Shown in pieces: positions 49,891-58,739 of a DNA stretch of 64,000 nucleotides. Source of the DNA: PALSA-270 sp963770915. Its GTDB lineage: Bacteria; Acidobacteriota; Terriglobia; Terriglobales; Acidobacteriaceae. Location of the stretch: assembly GCA_963770915.1 (NCBI GenBank), contig CAVYRG010000001.1, positions 1,860,001 through 1,924,000 on the forward strand, read 5' to 3'. The notes under the pieces were generated by a model. That model did no database searches. It was not told the DNA's origin and saw only the letters and a list, made by a program, of their open reading frames with translations. Every line of letters starts with the position of its first letter. The stretch's first letter is position 1. Both the position numbers and the translations under genes were made by a program.

Positions 49891-51153
49891 CTGCTGCGTT
49901 GGCGGATCGCCGTTCTAGTGAGCGCTGCTATCGCCATCAGTTATCTGGATCGCCAGACGCTGCCGGTGGCCATCAAGGCCATCGGGCACGATATTCCTCT
50001 CACCAACCTGCAGTTTTCCTATCTCCAGTCTGCATTTTTGCTTTCCTACGCATTCATGTACGCAGGCGGCGGGAAGCTGAGCGATGCTCTCGGCACACGT
50101 CGCGGTTTTACCGTGATCATGATCTTCTGGTCTTTCGCCTGCCTTAGCCATGCCTTTGCAACCAGCTTCGCCATGCTGGCGATCAGCCGCTTGCTCCTTG
50201 GAATGGGCGAGGGCGGCGGTTTCCCGGCGGCGACGCGCGCTGTGGCGGAGTGGTTTCCGGTTCAGGAGCGCGCCACCGCCATGGGAATCATCAACGCCGG
50301 GACTGCGGTCGGCGCGGTTGCGGCGCCCCCTTTAATTGCCGTGGTCCTCAGCTTCGCGAGCTGGCGCTGGATATTCGTCCTCACCGGAACCGTCGGTCTG
50401 CTCTGGACCGCCTGGTGGTACTTTGCTTACTACCCGCCCGCGGAGCATCCCTCGCTGAGTTCCGAGGAGCGGGCCAAAATACCGTCTGACGCGGAAAAAG
50501 TGAGCGGCCCGGGGTTCCCATGGCTTTCATTGCTGCGCATCCGCCAAGCTTGGGGATTGGTCATCGCCAAATTTCTGAGTGATGCCGCATGGTATTTTTA
50601 TCTCTTCTGGTTGCCGAAATATCTGTATGACGCGCGCGGCTTCGACATCAAAGCCGTGGGTGCGCTGGCCTGGATTCCTTACGCGGCATCGGGAGTCGGC
50701 TGCCTGGTGGGAGGAGGATTTTCCAGTTATCTGGTGCAGCGGAAATTTTCTGTCGGGCTTGCGCGCAAGGTTGCTTTGGGTCTGAGCGCCGCCGTGATGC
50801 CGCTGGTACTGCTGGTGCCGCACGCTCCCATCGCCTGGGCCATGGCGATTTTTAGCCTGGCATACTTTGGGCAGCAGTCCTGGTCCACGCTGGTGATGGT
50901 GCTTCCCGCCGATCTTTTTCCGAACCAAGTGGTCGGGGCGGTCGCCGGGCTGGTAGGCTTTGGTGGCGCGATGGGGGGAATCGCTTTCGGCCAACTGGTG
51001 GGATACCTGCTCGACCACGGCTTCGGCTATGGAGTGGTGTTTACGCTCGCCGGGTCGTTGCACGTGATTGCTTTTGCCGTGATTCTACTTGCGATTCCTG
51101 TCGTGCGGCCTTTGACATTGCAACGAAATTCTTTGGTGCAGGAAGCCTCGTGA
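49891..51153 (+). CDS. MFS sugar-acid transporter (ACS family), probable CTG start
   Basis: About 420 residues. The sequence motif of ACS carriers starts at the very N-terminus (LRWRIAVLVSAAIAISYLDR) and continues with GMGEGGGFPAATRAVAEWFP and QERATAMGIINAGTAVGAVA. The first ATG/GTG/TTG in frame is GTG at 49918, which would cut the first membrane helix in half. A perfect AAGGAGG (49878-49884) sits six bases before CTG at 49891 (and nine before CTG 49894), so a CTG start is the best explanation. The stop codon overlaps the next gene (GTGA). It likely imports the sugar acid used by the downstream enzymes. Confidence 0.85.
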   Translation: MLRWRIAVLVSAAIAISYLDRQTLPVAIKAIGHDIPLTNLQFSYLQSAFLLSYAFMYAGGGKLSDALGTRRGFTVIMIFWSFACLSHAFATSFAMLAISRLLLGMGEGGGFPAATRAVAEWFPVQERATAMGIINAGTAVGAVAAPPLIAVVLSFASWRWIFVLTGTVGLLWTAWWYFAYYPPAEHPSLSSEERAKIPSDAEKVSGPGFPWLSLLRIRQAWGLVIAKFLSDAAWYFYLFWLPKYLYDARGFDIKAVGALAWIPYAASGVGCLVGGGFSSYLVQRKFSVGLARKVALGLSAAVMPLVLLVPHAPIAWAMAIFSLAYFGQQSWSTLVMVLPADLFPNQVVGAVAGLVGFGGAMGGIAFGQLVGYLLDHGFGYGVVFTLAGSLHVIAFAVILLAIPVVRPLTLQRNSLVQEAS

Positions 51154-52322
51154 AGATCACCGATATTCGTACTCGCGTCGTTCAGTGGCGGGGAAAGACT
51201 GTTCCCTTGCCTCCCCATTTCTGTACCAACCCGATGGACGTGCTGCAACTCCCGGCTGCCTCCATGGCGACGTTCACGTTCCACGGATGGCTCATCGTCG
51301 AAGTGTTCACTGACGCCGGTCACGTCGGAATCGGCAATGCCGCGCTCGCCCCGCAGGTGACCAAGCAGGTCATCGATCTGTATCTCAAGCCGCTTCTCGT
51401 CGGCAGGGATCCGTGGGATCTCGAGTTGATCTGGCAACACATGTATCGCAAGACGATGGCCTTCGGACGCAAGGGAATCGGTATGGTGGCCGTCAGCGCC
51501 GTCGATATCGCGCTCTGGGACATCTTGGGCAAAGCCGCGAAACAACCCGTTTATCGCCTGCTGGGTGGCCGAACCAAACCGCGAATTCCGGTTTACGCCA
51601 GCCGTTTGTACAGCTCGGAACTTGAACAACTAGCGGCGGAAGCGCGGCGCTATAAAGATGAAGGCTACAAGGCGATGAAACTTCGCTTCGGCTGGGGGCC
51701 GGTGGACGGCGCCGCGGGTATGCAGCGCAACGTCGATTTGGTGCGCACCGTCCGTCAAACGGTTGGCGATGAAATTGACGTTATGGCTGACGCTTACATG
51801 GGCTGGACGCTGGATTACGCCAAACGCATGCTCCCTCTGCTCAAGCCGTTTCACCTGCGCTGGCTAGAAGAGCCGGTCATTCCCGATGATATTCAAGGCT
51901 ACGCTGAGCTGAAAAGGCACGCGCCGATGCCCATCGCCGGCGGAGAGCATGAATTCACGTTATATGGTTTTCGCGACCTCCTCGAAGCGCGCGCGGTAGA
52001 TTACATTCAATTCGACACCAATCGTGTGGGCGGACTGACGCAGGCGCGCAAGATTGCCGCGCTGGCCGAGGCCCACTCCGTTCCGGTGATTCCGCACGCC
52101 GGGCAAATGCATAATTTCCACGTGGTCATGGCGAGTTTGAACTCACCTATGGCTGAATACTTCCCCGTAGTGGATGTCGAGGTGGGCAACGAACTGTTCT
52201 GGTACATCTTCGATGGCGAGCCCAAGGCCAAAGATGGATTTATCGACCTGGACGAGAACTCGCCGGGACTCGGCCTCACCGTCAACGAGAAGGCGCTAGC
52301 CCAGTTCGAGGTCACGGGGTAA
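51150..52322 (+). CDS. Enolase-superfamily acid-sugar dehydratase (L-rhamnonate dehydratase-like)
   Basis: 390 residues with the mandelate racemase/muconate lactonizing enzyme layout: capping domain, then a barrel with metal ligands in VMADAYMGW (Asp), LEEPVIPDD (Glu) and GGEHEF (Glu), and a catalytic His in VIPHAGQMH. Near the start of the barrel come SAVDIALWDILGKAAKQPVY and KLRFGWGPVDGAAGM; the latter resembles the WGPHDGDAG segment of RhmD. The length is normal. The start is GTG overlapping the transporter stop codon (GTGA). It probably dehydrates a six-carbon aldonic acid to a 2-keto-3-deoxy acid; which one cannot be told from sequence. Confidence 0.85.
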   Translation: MKITDIRTRVVQWRGKTVPLPPHFCTNPMDVLQLPAASMATFTFHGWLIVEVFTDAGHVGIGNAALAPQVTKQVIDLYLKPLLVGRDPWDLELIWQHMYRKTMAFGRKGIGMVAVSAVDIALWDILGKAAKQPVYRLLGGRTKPRIPVYASRLYSSELEQLAAEARRYKDEGYKAMKLRFGWGPVDGAAGMQRNVDLVRTVRQTVGDEIDVMADAYMGWTLDYAKRMLPLLKPFHLRWLEEPVIPDDIQGYAELKRHAPMPIAGGEHEFTLYGFRDLLEARAVDYIQFDTNRVGGLTQARKIAALAEAHSVPVIPHAGQMHNFHVVMASLNSPMAEYFPVVDVEVGNELFWYIFDGEPKAKDGFIDLDENSPGLGLTVNEKALAQFEVTG

Positions 52323-52332
52323 TTCTTCTCTC

Positions 52333-53334
52333 ATGACTCGATTGATCCAAATTCAGAACGGGACGGTTCGACGTGTCGCCGTGGTCGAAGAGCCACAACT
52401 GCGGCTGCTGGCCGAGCACAGTTCCATCTATTCCCTCGCCATGAGCGCAATCTCCGCGGGAATCAGCCTGAGCGAAGCTGTAAGCAAGAACGGGACGAAT
52501 CAAGTGGTGGAGTACGATCCGATTTACAGTGGCAAGTCAGACTGGCGGGTGCTGCCGCCGATCGATCATCCCGAAGAGCCATCGCGCTGTCTGATCTCGG
52601 GCACCGGCCTAACGCATCTGGGCAGCGCCCGTGACCGCCAGAAAATGCACGAGACGCCGGTCGAACAGCTCACCGACAGTATGAAGATGTTTCGCTGGGG
52701 AGTTGAGGGCGGCCGCCCCGCGCCCGGCGCGGCTGGCACTCCGCCGGAATGGTTCTACAAAGGCACGGGCACAATTCTGCGAGCGCACGGCGAGCCGCTC
52801 GACGTTCCGAGCTTCGGTGAGGACGGCGGCGAAGAGGCCGAAATTGCCGGCGTATATCTCATTGCTGCTGACGGAAAGCCGCGTCGCCTCGGAATGGCCG
52901 TAGGAAATGAGTTCTCCGATCATCGTTTCGAAAAGAAAAATTACTTGAACCTGGCCGCATCGAAGCTACGGACCTGCTCGCTGGGCCCGGAGCTAGTCAT
53001 TGACCCGGAATTTCAATCCGTTCCTGGTGAGGTGATGATTGAACGCAGCGGTAGCACTCTCTGGTCAAGGCCCATTTGCACCGGGGAAGCGGCAATGTGC
53101 CACAGCCTGCAAAACATCGAGCATCATCACTTCAAGTTCGAGCCCCACCGACGCCCCGGCGACGTGCATGTACACTATTTCGGCGCGGGCTGCCTCAGCT
53201 TCGGAGAAGGAATTCAACTGGCTGATGGAGACGTGATGCAGGTTAGGTTCGACGGATTCGGTCGCCCGCTGCGCAACCCGGTTCGGGTTTGCACCGGGCA
53301 GTGCGACTTGATCAGTGCAGTTCCATTGGGATGA
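52333..53334 (+). CDS. GguC/AraD1-family protein (fumarylacetoacetase-like fold)
   Basis: 333 residues. The central part has YDPIYSGKSDWRVLPPIDHPEEPSRC followed by ISGTGLTHLGSARDRQKMH (quoted in overlapping pieces), which fits the GguC/AraD1 family of fumarylacetoacetate-hydrolase-like enzymes. EAEIAGVY and VGNEFSDH carry the usual metal-binding acidic residues. Some members dehydrate 2-keto-3-deoxy acids. Spaced 10 bp after the dehydratase gene and overlapping the next gene, it is the natural second step of the pathway. Its exact chemistry is an inference from position. Confidence 0.85.
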   Translation: MTRLIQIQNGTVRRVAVVEEPQLRLLAEHSSIYSLAMSAISAGISLSEAVSKNGTNQVVEYDPIYSGKSDWRVLPPIDHPEEPSRCLISGTGLTHLGSARDRQKMHETPVEQLTDSMKMFRWGVEGGRPAPGAAGTPPEWFYKGTGTILRAHGEPLDVPSFGEDGGEEAEIAGVYLIAADGKPRRLGMAVGNEFSDHRFEKKNYLNLAASKLRTCSLGPELVIDPEFQSVPGEVMIERSGSTLWSRPICTGEAAMCHSLQNIEHHHFKFEPHRRPGDVHVHYFGAGCLSFGEGIQLADGDVMQVRFDGFGRPLRNPVRVCTGQCDLISAVPLG

Positions 53335-54245
53335 CTCACAGTATGGCAAAACCACGCGTGACATTAATAGGCCTCGGAATCATGGGCTCGGGAATGGCGG
53401 GCCGTCTTCTCTCAGCAAGCTTCCCGCTCACTCTCTATAACCGCAATGCGGAGAAGGCGGCGACTTTTGTCGCCTCCGGCGCCTTTCTCGCCAATTCGCC
53501 CCGGGAGGCAGCCTCAAGATCAGAAATTGTGATCAGCATGGTGGCCGACGACGCCGCCTCACGCGGCGTGTGGCTGGGAGAAAATGGCGCGCTGGCCGGC
53601 GCACGTCCGGGATCGGTGCTGGTCGAGTGCGGCACGCTCACTTCTGCCTGGGTCCGCGAACTCGCGGCATTGGCCGCGAAGCATCAATGCGAATTGCTGG
53701 ACGCGCCGGTTACCGGCACTAAGCCGCACGCTGCATCTGGGCAATTGCTGTTTCTCGTTGGAGGCTCAGACAAAGCGCTAGACGCCGCGAGGCCAGTGCT
53801 CGCTGTGCTTGGGCGGGACGTCATTCACTTTGGTCCCACCGGCAGCGGCGCGCTCATGAAGCTGGTCAACAATTTTATGTGCGGGGTCCAGGCTGCTTCG
53901 CTGGCCGAGGCGGTGGCATTGGTCGAGGCTGGCGGCCTCGATCGTGAGAAAGCGCTCTCAGTTTTGAGCAACGGAGCCCCGGGCAGCCCGTTGGTCAAGA
54001 CATTGCTGGAGCGCATCAAGAGCGATGGCCCTCCCAACTTCCTGCTGCATTTGATGGCGAAGGATCTGGGATACGCGGTGGAGGAGGCCTCCCATCACCA
54101 CATCGCCTTGAAGACTGCCAGTTCGGCTCTCGAAGTTTTCCAGCAGGCAATCGCCGCCGGGCGAAGCGAGAAGGACTTCTCTGCCGTGATCGGCACCGTC
54201 TCGCCGCCCTCCCACGCGCCGCGCGAGGCAACGCAACACGACTGA
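53331..54245 (+). CDS. Beta-hydroxyacid dehydrogenase (3-hydroxyisobutyrate/tartronate semialdehyde reductase type)
   Basis: 304 residues from the ATG at 53331, overlapping the previous stop codon (ATGA); ATG at 53343 is an alternative. Rossmann motif TLIGLGIMGSGMAGRLL, substrate loop DAPVTGTKPHAASGQL (DxxVSGG-like), catalytic Lys in GSGALMKLVNNFM, and a C-terminal helical domain with KDLGYAVEEA. The family reduces or oxidises small beta-hydroxyacids with NAD(P). In this operon it may reduce tartronate semialdehyde or a related aldehyde from aldol cleavage. The gene ends inside a strong inverted repeat (54223-54264). Confidence 0.9.
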   Translation: MTHSMAKPRVTLIGLGIMGSGMAGRLLSASFPLTLYNRNAEKAATFVASGAFLANSPREAASRSEIVISMVADDAASRGVWLGENGALAGARPGSVLVECGTLTSAWVRELAALAAKHQCELLDAPVTGTKPHAASGQLLFLVGGSDKALDAARPVLAVLGRDVIHFGPTGSGALMKLVNNFMCGVQAASLAEAVALVEAGGLDREKALSVLSNGAPGSPLVKTLLERIKSDGPPNFLLHLMAKDLGYAVEEASHHHIALKTASSALEVFQQAIAAGRSEKDFSAVIGTVSPPSHAPREATQHD

Positions 54246-54264
54246 GAGTGTTGCCCTGCCTCGC
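54223..54264 (+). terminator. Strong stem-loop at the convergent gene ends
   Basis: The outer stem GCGAGGCA (54223-54230) with TGCCTCGC (54257-54264) and inner stem GCAACAC (54233-54239) with GTGTTGC (54248-54254) are separated by a 2x2 internal loop, with an 8-base loop containing the last codons. The T-run at 54291-54297 lies 27 bases downstream, so it is not a canonical intrinsic terminator, but the hairpin is strong and placed at the end of the operon. Confidence 0.55.
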
Positions 54265-54304
54265 ATGGGGCTAACTTGTAAGCAATATCTTTTTTTGCCT
54301 CTGC

Positions 54305-55897
54305 CTACTTCTTGCTGACTTCTGTCAAGACACTAGTAGCCGCTTGTTGCAGCAGCGGGGTCAACACGTCTTCCCCATCCGACTTGGCTTTGCCCTGCAG
54401 AGAGTTTTGCAGCAGGGGGGCAGTCTGGCCAGTGGCGACCAGCTGATACTGCACCGTCACATCATCTTTCGATTTGATCTGTCCATTAAACCCGGATAGC
54501 TGGCTGATGGCTTGTTGCTGGGCTTGCTGGGCCGCCATACTGGCCGCTTGAGCGGCCGCTTGTGCGGCGACTGCTCCGCCCACCCCGTGAGCCATAGCTC
54601 CCATGGGGGTCATGCTGGCGGCCATGCTTCCCATCTTCATGAATTTGCCGAAGCCGCCGCCCTGACTGTGCTTCACGGTTACTCCGGAAAACAGAATGTA
54701 GTCGCACTGCTTCTGCTGCGCTTCGGCCTGAAGCTGAATCGGAATGTGCGAGTCGAGCGCCGCGATCTCAATGGCCGGTCCGCTCATCAAGGCCACTTCG
54801 GCGTTGCGGATGGGCGTACTGTAATCGGCGCCCGCGTTATTGCCCTGGCCCACCTGTGCGTCGGGCGGAGCGACCCCGATGCGGATTTTCCCCGGGGCTT
54901 TCGGTCCCAGAACCTGCGGCGCAGCGACGGCCGACCCGCCCGGCTGCCCGCCACCCATGCCCTGCGCGCCATTGCCAGGGCTTTGCCTGCCCATCATCTG
55001 CTGGGCCTGCGCCATCATCTGCTGCTGCAGAGCCGCGGGGTTCATCGTCTGACCGGCGGAGGGGTGGGATCCGCCGTTTCCTTGCGCCGGAGGAGCATAG
55101 GCGGCCGGCTGCTGGGCGGCTTGCGGGTTCGCCGCGCCGTTCAGTTCAGCCAGCGATTTGACCTCGCGATATCCCGGGGGAATCTCGAACAGATCTTTGT
55201 CCAAAGCCTGTTTGGAGATCTCGGATGTCTGTACGCCAATCTGCGTGGTAGTTCCGTCCGCATTGCGCAGGGTCAGGGTTTCGGTGAGCGGATAGCCGGG
55301 TTTCCCGCTGCCGCTGCGGTGGCTGATCACGCGGTCGTTGCAGCCCTCGGTCTGGCGTATGGGTGGCAGGAATTGCCCGCAAGCGCTGGATTGCTCCTTC
55401 GAAAGATCGGTGTACCAGCCATCCAGGTCAAAGCTCTGGCTGACTTGCGAACAGGCACTCTGCGACGACTGCACGGTGACTCTTGCTTTCAGGTGGCGCG
55501 CGGGATAGCCGTACATGGTCTTGCGTTCGCCGGTGTCGGTAATGGTGCTCGTCTCCGTGATGTAGGCGGCGGAATCCGTGGCCGGGGCGGCTCCGGTGAG
55601 CATGGCCGCGGCCTTGATGGCCGCGTCGTCCTGCGGATCGTTGGCGATGAAATAGGTCTGCGCCTGGTCGTTGATGGTGATCGTCCGCTTGAGGTCACAC
55701 TGGCGGAGGCTAATGGTGCTGCCGGAGGGCGACTGGCTCACGGTACGCTCGCGCGATCCCTTGATGGAAGTCTCGGTGCTGGCAACGAAGTTTCCACCCA
55801 CGGTAATGCTCTTCTTGATGTGCAGATCCTGGGCCTGAACGGCAAGGGCCAGCAGCGGTACGATCCATATGAGGCGAAGCGACGGCAGGGTAGGCAT
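54305..55897 (-). CDS. Exported protein with disordered middle and FlgO/CsgG-like C-terminal region; function unknown
   Basis: 530 residues from the ATG at 55897, preceded by AAGGAG. Signal peptide (about 5-22). The N-terminal beta-rich domain (about 25-240) opens DLHIKKSITVGGNFVASTET and resembles DUF4412/LolA-like exported domains; four to six Cys are present. A Gln/Met/Gly-rich low-complexity middle (about 250-330) follows. The C-terminal domain (about 335-530) starts PGKIRIGVAPPDAQ and contains AEAQQKQCDYILFSGVTVKH, which resembles the lipoprotein-type CsgG/FlgO alpha-beta fold, with a Gly/Ala-rich loop. I do not recognise a named family. It is convergent with the sugar-acid operon and transcribed with the two genes upstream of it on the minus strand. 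Confidence 0.65.
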   Translation of the reverse strand: MPTLPSLRLIWIVPLLALAVQAQDLHIKKSITVGGNFVASTETSIKGSRERTVSQSPSGSTISLRQCDLKRTITINDQAQTYFIANDPQDDAAIKAAAMLTGAAPATDSAAYITETSTITDTGERKTMYGYPARHLKARVTVQSSQSACSQVSQSFDLDGWYTDLSKEQSSACGQFLPPIRQTEGCNDRVISHRSGSGKPGYPLTETLTLRNADGTTTQIGVQTSEISKQALDKDLFEIPPGYREVKSLAELNGAANPQAAQQPAAYAPPAQGNGGSHPSAGQTMNPAALQQQMMAQAQQMMGRQSPGNGAQGMGGGQPGGSAVAAPQVLGPKAPGKIRIGVAPPDAQVGQGNNAGADYSTPIRNAEVALMSGPAIEIAALDSHIPIQLQAEAQQKQCDYILFSGVTVKHSQGGGFGKFMKMGSMAASMTPMGAMAHGVGGAVAAQAAAQAASMAAQQAQQQAISQLSGFNGQIKSKDDVTVQYQLVATGQTAPLLQNSLQGKAKSDGEDVLTPLLQQAATSVLTEVSKK

Positions 55898-55937
55898 AAT
55901 CCACTCCTTCGGGAAAGGCATTTTGGGCAAACACTCT

Positions 55938-55995
55938 GCAGGCGTCACGGCCACACCCGTTCCCCCCGGACAGAGCCCTGGACGTGACGGCCTGC
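55938..55995 (-). promoter_or_regulatory. Inverted repeat in the leader of the exported-protein gene
   Basis: GCAGGCGTCACG (55938-55949) pairs with CGTGAC-G-GCCTGC (55983-55995), a 12-bp stem with one bulge and a 33-base loop. It lies 40-100 bases upstream of the ATG at 55897 and could form in its 5' leader. No known riboswitch class matches. Confidence 0.35.
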
Positions 55996-56082
55996 GGAAT
56001 GCCTCCCTGTTCTTTAAGGCGGAAAGCGGGGAGCAAATCAGGTCACGGGAAACGGCGGATTTTTGCTTTCTGGCGAATAACG

Positions 56083-57279
56083 TTACTGGTCGAGAAAGGG
56101 CAACAGGCGCTGGAAGTCAAAGGTTTTGCGGAACTCGATCACTCGCAAATACTCGGGATCATAGGACTTTTCCCGCAACGAGCTTTCATAGAGCCGGCCC
56201 ACGACCAGCACCTGAAAGTCGGTTCGCGGGCGGGAGCGGTCGAAAAAGTCGGGATTGAAGCCGACTAGAGGCTTCGCACTGGGCCGGCCTGCATCTGCCA
56301 GCAGATGCTTTCCCGCATTGCTGCCGCCGTCAGGGTCGATGTATGCCTGAGAGGTCCGCTGCTCGGGAGACAAAGCGGCCAGTTCGGCTTGGTAACCGGC
56401 AATCTCAAGCTGCTTGGCCTGTTCCAGCTTAGTGAAGGTTTGATCGGCTTGCCGGTCACCTTCCTGGGCGGAACGCAGGAAAGAGGCTGCGGCCTGAGGA
56501 TTCATGGCCATCAACCGCTGATAGCTGCTCTGCACCTCCTGCTGGCGTTTTTCGCCCACTAGTTCCTGATGTTTTTTCTGGTACTCCGCAAGCTCAGCTT
56601 GCGCTTGGCGGATTCGTGCCTGCAGGAAGCGCTCCGCACTAACGGGCTGGAAAATGGGGCGGGGGATTTTGGTGATCACGATGCTGCCGTTCTTGTACAG
56701 CGGGAACCCCGACTGCATGCGGGCTATTTCGGGCGCGACGAAAATCTTGCCCTGCTCATCGTGCGTGGCTTCGGGGAGAGACGAGTAGAGCCGGACCAGG
56801 GAATTCACATCCACAAAGAAGTGGGGCCCTTCATCTGCCACGGCGACTTTTCTCGCGTCCGGCCGTACAGAATAGGAGAACGTGCCGACCATCAGATATC
56901 CGGGAATGGGCCCCGCTCGGCTAGCCGGATAGTCATCCAGGAATTCCATCGTGGCGTTCACGCAACCCGAGGGCTGTGCCTCAATCCCCATGGGCGGATT
57001 GAAGACCTGGGCCTGGTGAACCGCCTCCGAGAGCCGCTGCAATTTGGCGGCATAGGCGCGGTTCTGCTCGGCAGTCAGCCCGTGGCCGGAACCATCACAG
57101 CTGATCATCCAGCGCCGCCAGACTCCGACTTTGTCCGGCAAATAGGTGGTTCTTTGGCCGAGCATCGCCCGGGGGAGACTGAAAATCGCCACAAGATGAA
57201 TGCCCACGGCAAATAGGAGGGACCTCAATCGCACCGCGGACTCCGTTTTAGCAGTAGTTGCAGCAAGCACCCGCCTCAT
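56083..57279 (-). CDS. Exported protein with central coiled coil, unknown function
   Basis: 398 residues from the ATG at 57279, which overlaps the TGA of the upstream gene (ATGA); an ATG at 57318 is an alternative. A signal or anchor segment lies at about 20-42. The N-terminal half has a beta-rich region (RTTYLPDKVGVWRRWMISCD, HFFVDVNSLVRLYSSLPEAT). A Gln-rich coiled coil (about 215-320: RIRQAQAELAEYQKKHQEL) is followed by a C-terminal domain ending FRKTFDFQRLLPFLDQ. I find no recognised domain. Context: second gene of a three-gene minus-strand group whose products are all exported or anchored. Confidence 0.6.
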   Translation of the reverse strand: MRRVLAATTAKTESAVRLRSLLFAVGIHLVAIFSLPRAMLGQRTTYLPDKVGVWRRWMISCDGSGHGLTAEQNRAYAAKLQRLSEAVHQAQVFNPPMGIEAQPSGCVNATMEFLDDYPASRAGPIPGYLMVGTFSYSVRPDARKVAVADEGPHFFVDVNSLVRLYSSLPEATHDEQGKIFVAPEIARMQSGFPLYKNGSIVITKIPRPIFQPVSAERFLQARIRQAQAELAEYQKKHQELVGEKRQQEVQSSYQRLMAMNPQAAASFLRSAQEGDRQADQTFTKLEQAKQLEIAGYQAELAALSPEQRTSQAYIDPDGGSNAGKHLLADAGRPSAKPLVGFNPDFFDRSRPRTDFQVLVVGRLYESSLREKSYDPEYLRVIEFRKTFDFQRLLPFLDQ

Positions 57280-58739
57280 TTTTGTTTTGGCTGAAGCTCG
57301 AGCGTACATTTTGCCCACTGAGCTTCCTCGCCAGATGCTTGCACTTCATAACTGCCGCCATTGACAACATCCACGTTTGTGAACCGGCAATCGAAACCAG
57401 TATCCGAGTACCCCACCCCGGGATGGCTAACCTTGCCTCTTTCCGTGAATTCGCAGTCGCCGCCTGATGCGCTGCCGCTGATGGTGAGGTAGCCCATTCC
57501 CCCTTCGCCGCGAATTTCGCTTGTACCCTTGCATTTAGTGCTGGTGCCAACTTTCGTGGAGTGATTCGCACTTTGCAGCTCGCCGGTGCCGCGGAGGACG
57601 AAAGTGCCCCCGGCCGCAGGGAAAAGCTGGAATGTGCCCTGGACTAGGTTCTCTTCCTCGTCATAGTCCAGATATCCCTTGCGGTACATGTGATACACAA
57701 TGGTTCCATCGCCCTTCGGGTGATTTGGCGGCGTTTGCGGAGTCTGTTGGCAGGGGACAACTGATTTTCCAATGTCCGTGATCTGCCGGTTCGCAACATC
57801 CTTCAATGTCATATCATTCAGAAAATTGAGGCTGCCCATGATCAGGCTTCCGGGAAGGCCGAGTCGGGCGCCCGCCGCCATAGAACTCTCCTGCCCCAGA
57901 TATCTGGCTGCGGTAACCTGTTGCACCTGCGAACGCGCGTTTTCGATCCCGGCAACGGTCTGTTGTTGGTACGTGGGATTATCACCGTAGGCTTTCTGGG
58001 TCACCGGATTGCTGGGATTCTTTGCGCAGTTCTCCAGGGCGTCCAGCTGGTCCATCCAATTCTGATTGTCCTGACTTTTCTTGGCAGCGCCGTAGATGCC
58101 GTAGAGGGCGCCAACGAATTTGCCACCTATCTTGGCTCCCGTCATTCCCATTCCTCCGCCCTCGCCGCCCGATTGCGCCCAGGCGGAGGGCACTAATTGG
58201 AACCACGCGGCCGACGATGACGGCCCGCGGATAGCCTGCTGCACATCTGGCGGAAGGGCACTGTAGGGGACAAAATATTCCAGTGTGATTTGGGTTTGGT
58301 CGGGCGTAGCGGAGAACTTCACATCGTAAGTTTGCCGTCCGGTCCGTGCGGCTTCTTCCAATTCCGTCGGCGTGGGCGTGTAGTGTTGATCGGGCTGGAT
58401 GGTCACGAGTTGGTCCGCAGTTTGGCCGTCAGGAAATGTGAACGCCAAATGGATGGACGTCCTGCTCTGGCTCACTACCTGGGTCTTCGCACCCGCAAGG
58501 TAACTTGCTGCCTTTTCATCCAGACCAAACTTCGCCATCATCATGTTGACTGCGGGATCGCTGCCCACTTCGCCATTTGCCGGCTCGCGGGAACTGGCTG
58601 CCGGGGAATTCGTCGCACCGTTGTCTTGCTTGGTTTGAGCCAAGTCTTTCCACAATGCTCGTAGTGCCAGCCCGATGCCAACCGCCGCAATCAGCAACAC
58701 GGCCAGGATCGCGGTCATGATTCTCGAATTCGTGCGCAC
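57276..58739 (-). CDS. Membrane-anchored protein with C-terminal beta domain, unknown function
   Basis: 487 residues. An N-terminal membrane anchor (about 8-30, MTAILAVLLIAAVGIGLALR) precedes a beta-rich domain (about 85-165: AKTQVVSQSRTSIHLAFTFP). A Gly-rich segment with a hydrophobic stretch around 200-215 (GAKIGGKFVGALYGIYGAAK), a helical region, and a C-terminal beta domain (about 350-487) with several Cys (CKGTSEIRGEGGMGYLTISG, GFDCRFTNVDV, KCTLEL) follow. No family recognised. It is the first gene of the three-gene group. The stop codon overlaps the next gene's start. Its promoter must be in the 296-bp divergent region upstream. Confidence 0.6.
   Translation of the reverse strand: MRTNSRIMTAILAVLLIAAVGIGLALRALWKDLAQTKQDNGATNSPAASSREPANGEVGSDPAVNMMMAKFGLDEKAASYLAGAKTQVVSQSRTSIHLAFTFPDGQTADQLVTIQPDQHYTPTPTELEEAARTGRQTYDVKFSATPDQTQITLEYFVPYSALPPDVQQAIRGPSSSAAWFQLVPSAWAQSGGEGGGMGMTGAKIGGKFVGALYGIYGAAKKSQDNQNWMDQLDALENCAKNPSNPVTQKAYGDNPTYQQQTVAGIENARSQVQQVTAARYLGQESSMAAGARLGLPGSLIMGSLNFLNDMTLKDVANRQITDIGKSVVPCQQTPQTPPNHPKGDGTIVYHMYRKGYLDYDEEENLVQGTFQLFPAAGGTFVLRGTGELQSANHSTKVGTSTKCKGTSEIRGEGGMGYLTISGSASGGDCEFTERGKVSHPGVGYSDTGFDCRFTNVDVVNGGSYEVQASGEEAQWAKCTLELQPKQK

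Noticed and set aside
55928..55965. A GGGCAAAC followed by GGCGTCACGGCC pattern that again recalls a GEMM riboswitch on the plus strand.
   Set aside because: It is antisense to both flanking genes, and the diagnostic GCAAAGCC segment is absent.
54512..55987. A 491-codon open frame on the plus strand opposite the exported-protein gene.
   Set aside because: The translation is Arg/His/Gly-rich and has no domain. The minus frame has a signal peptide and a good ribosome-binding site.
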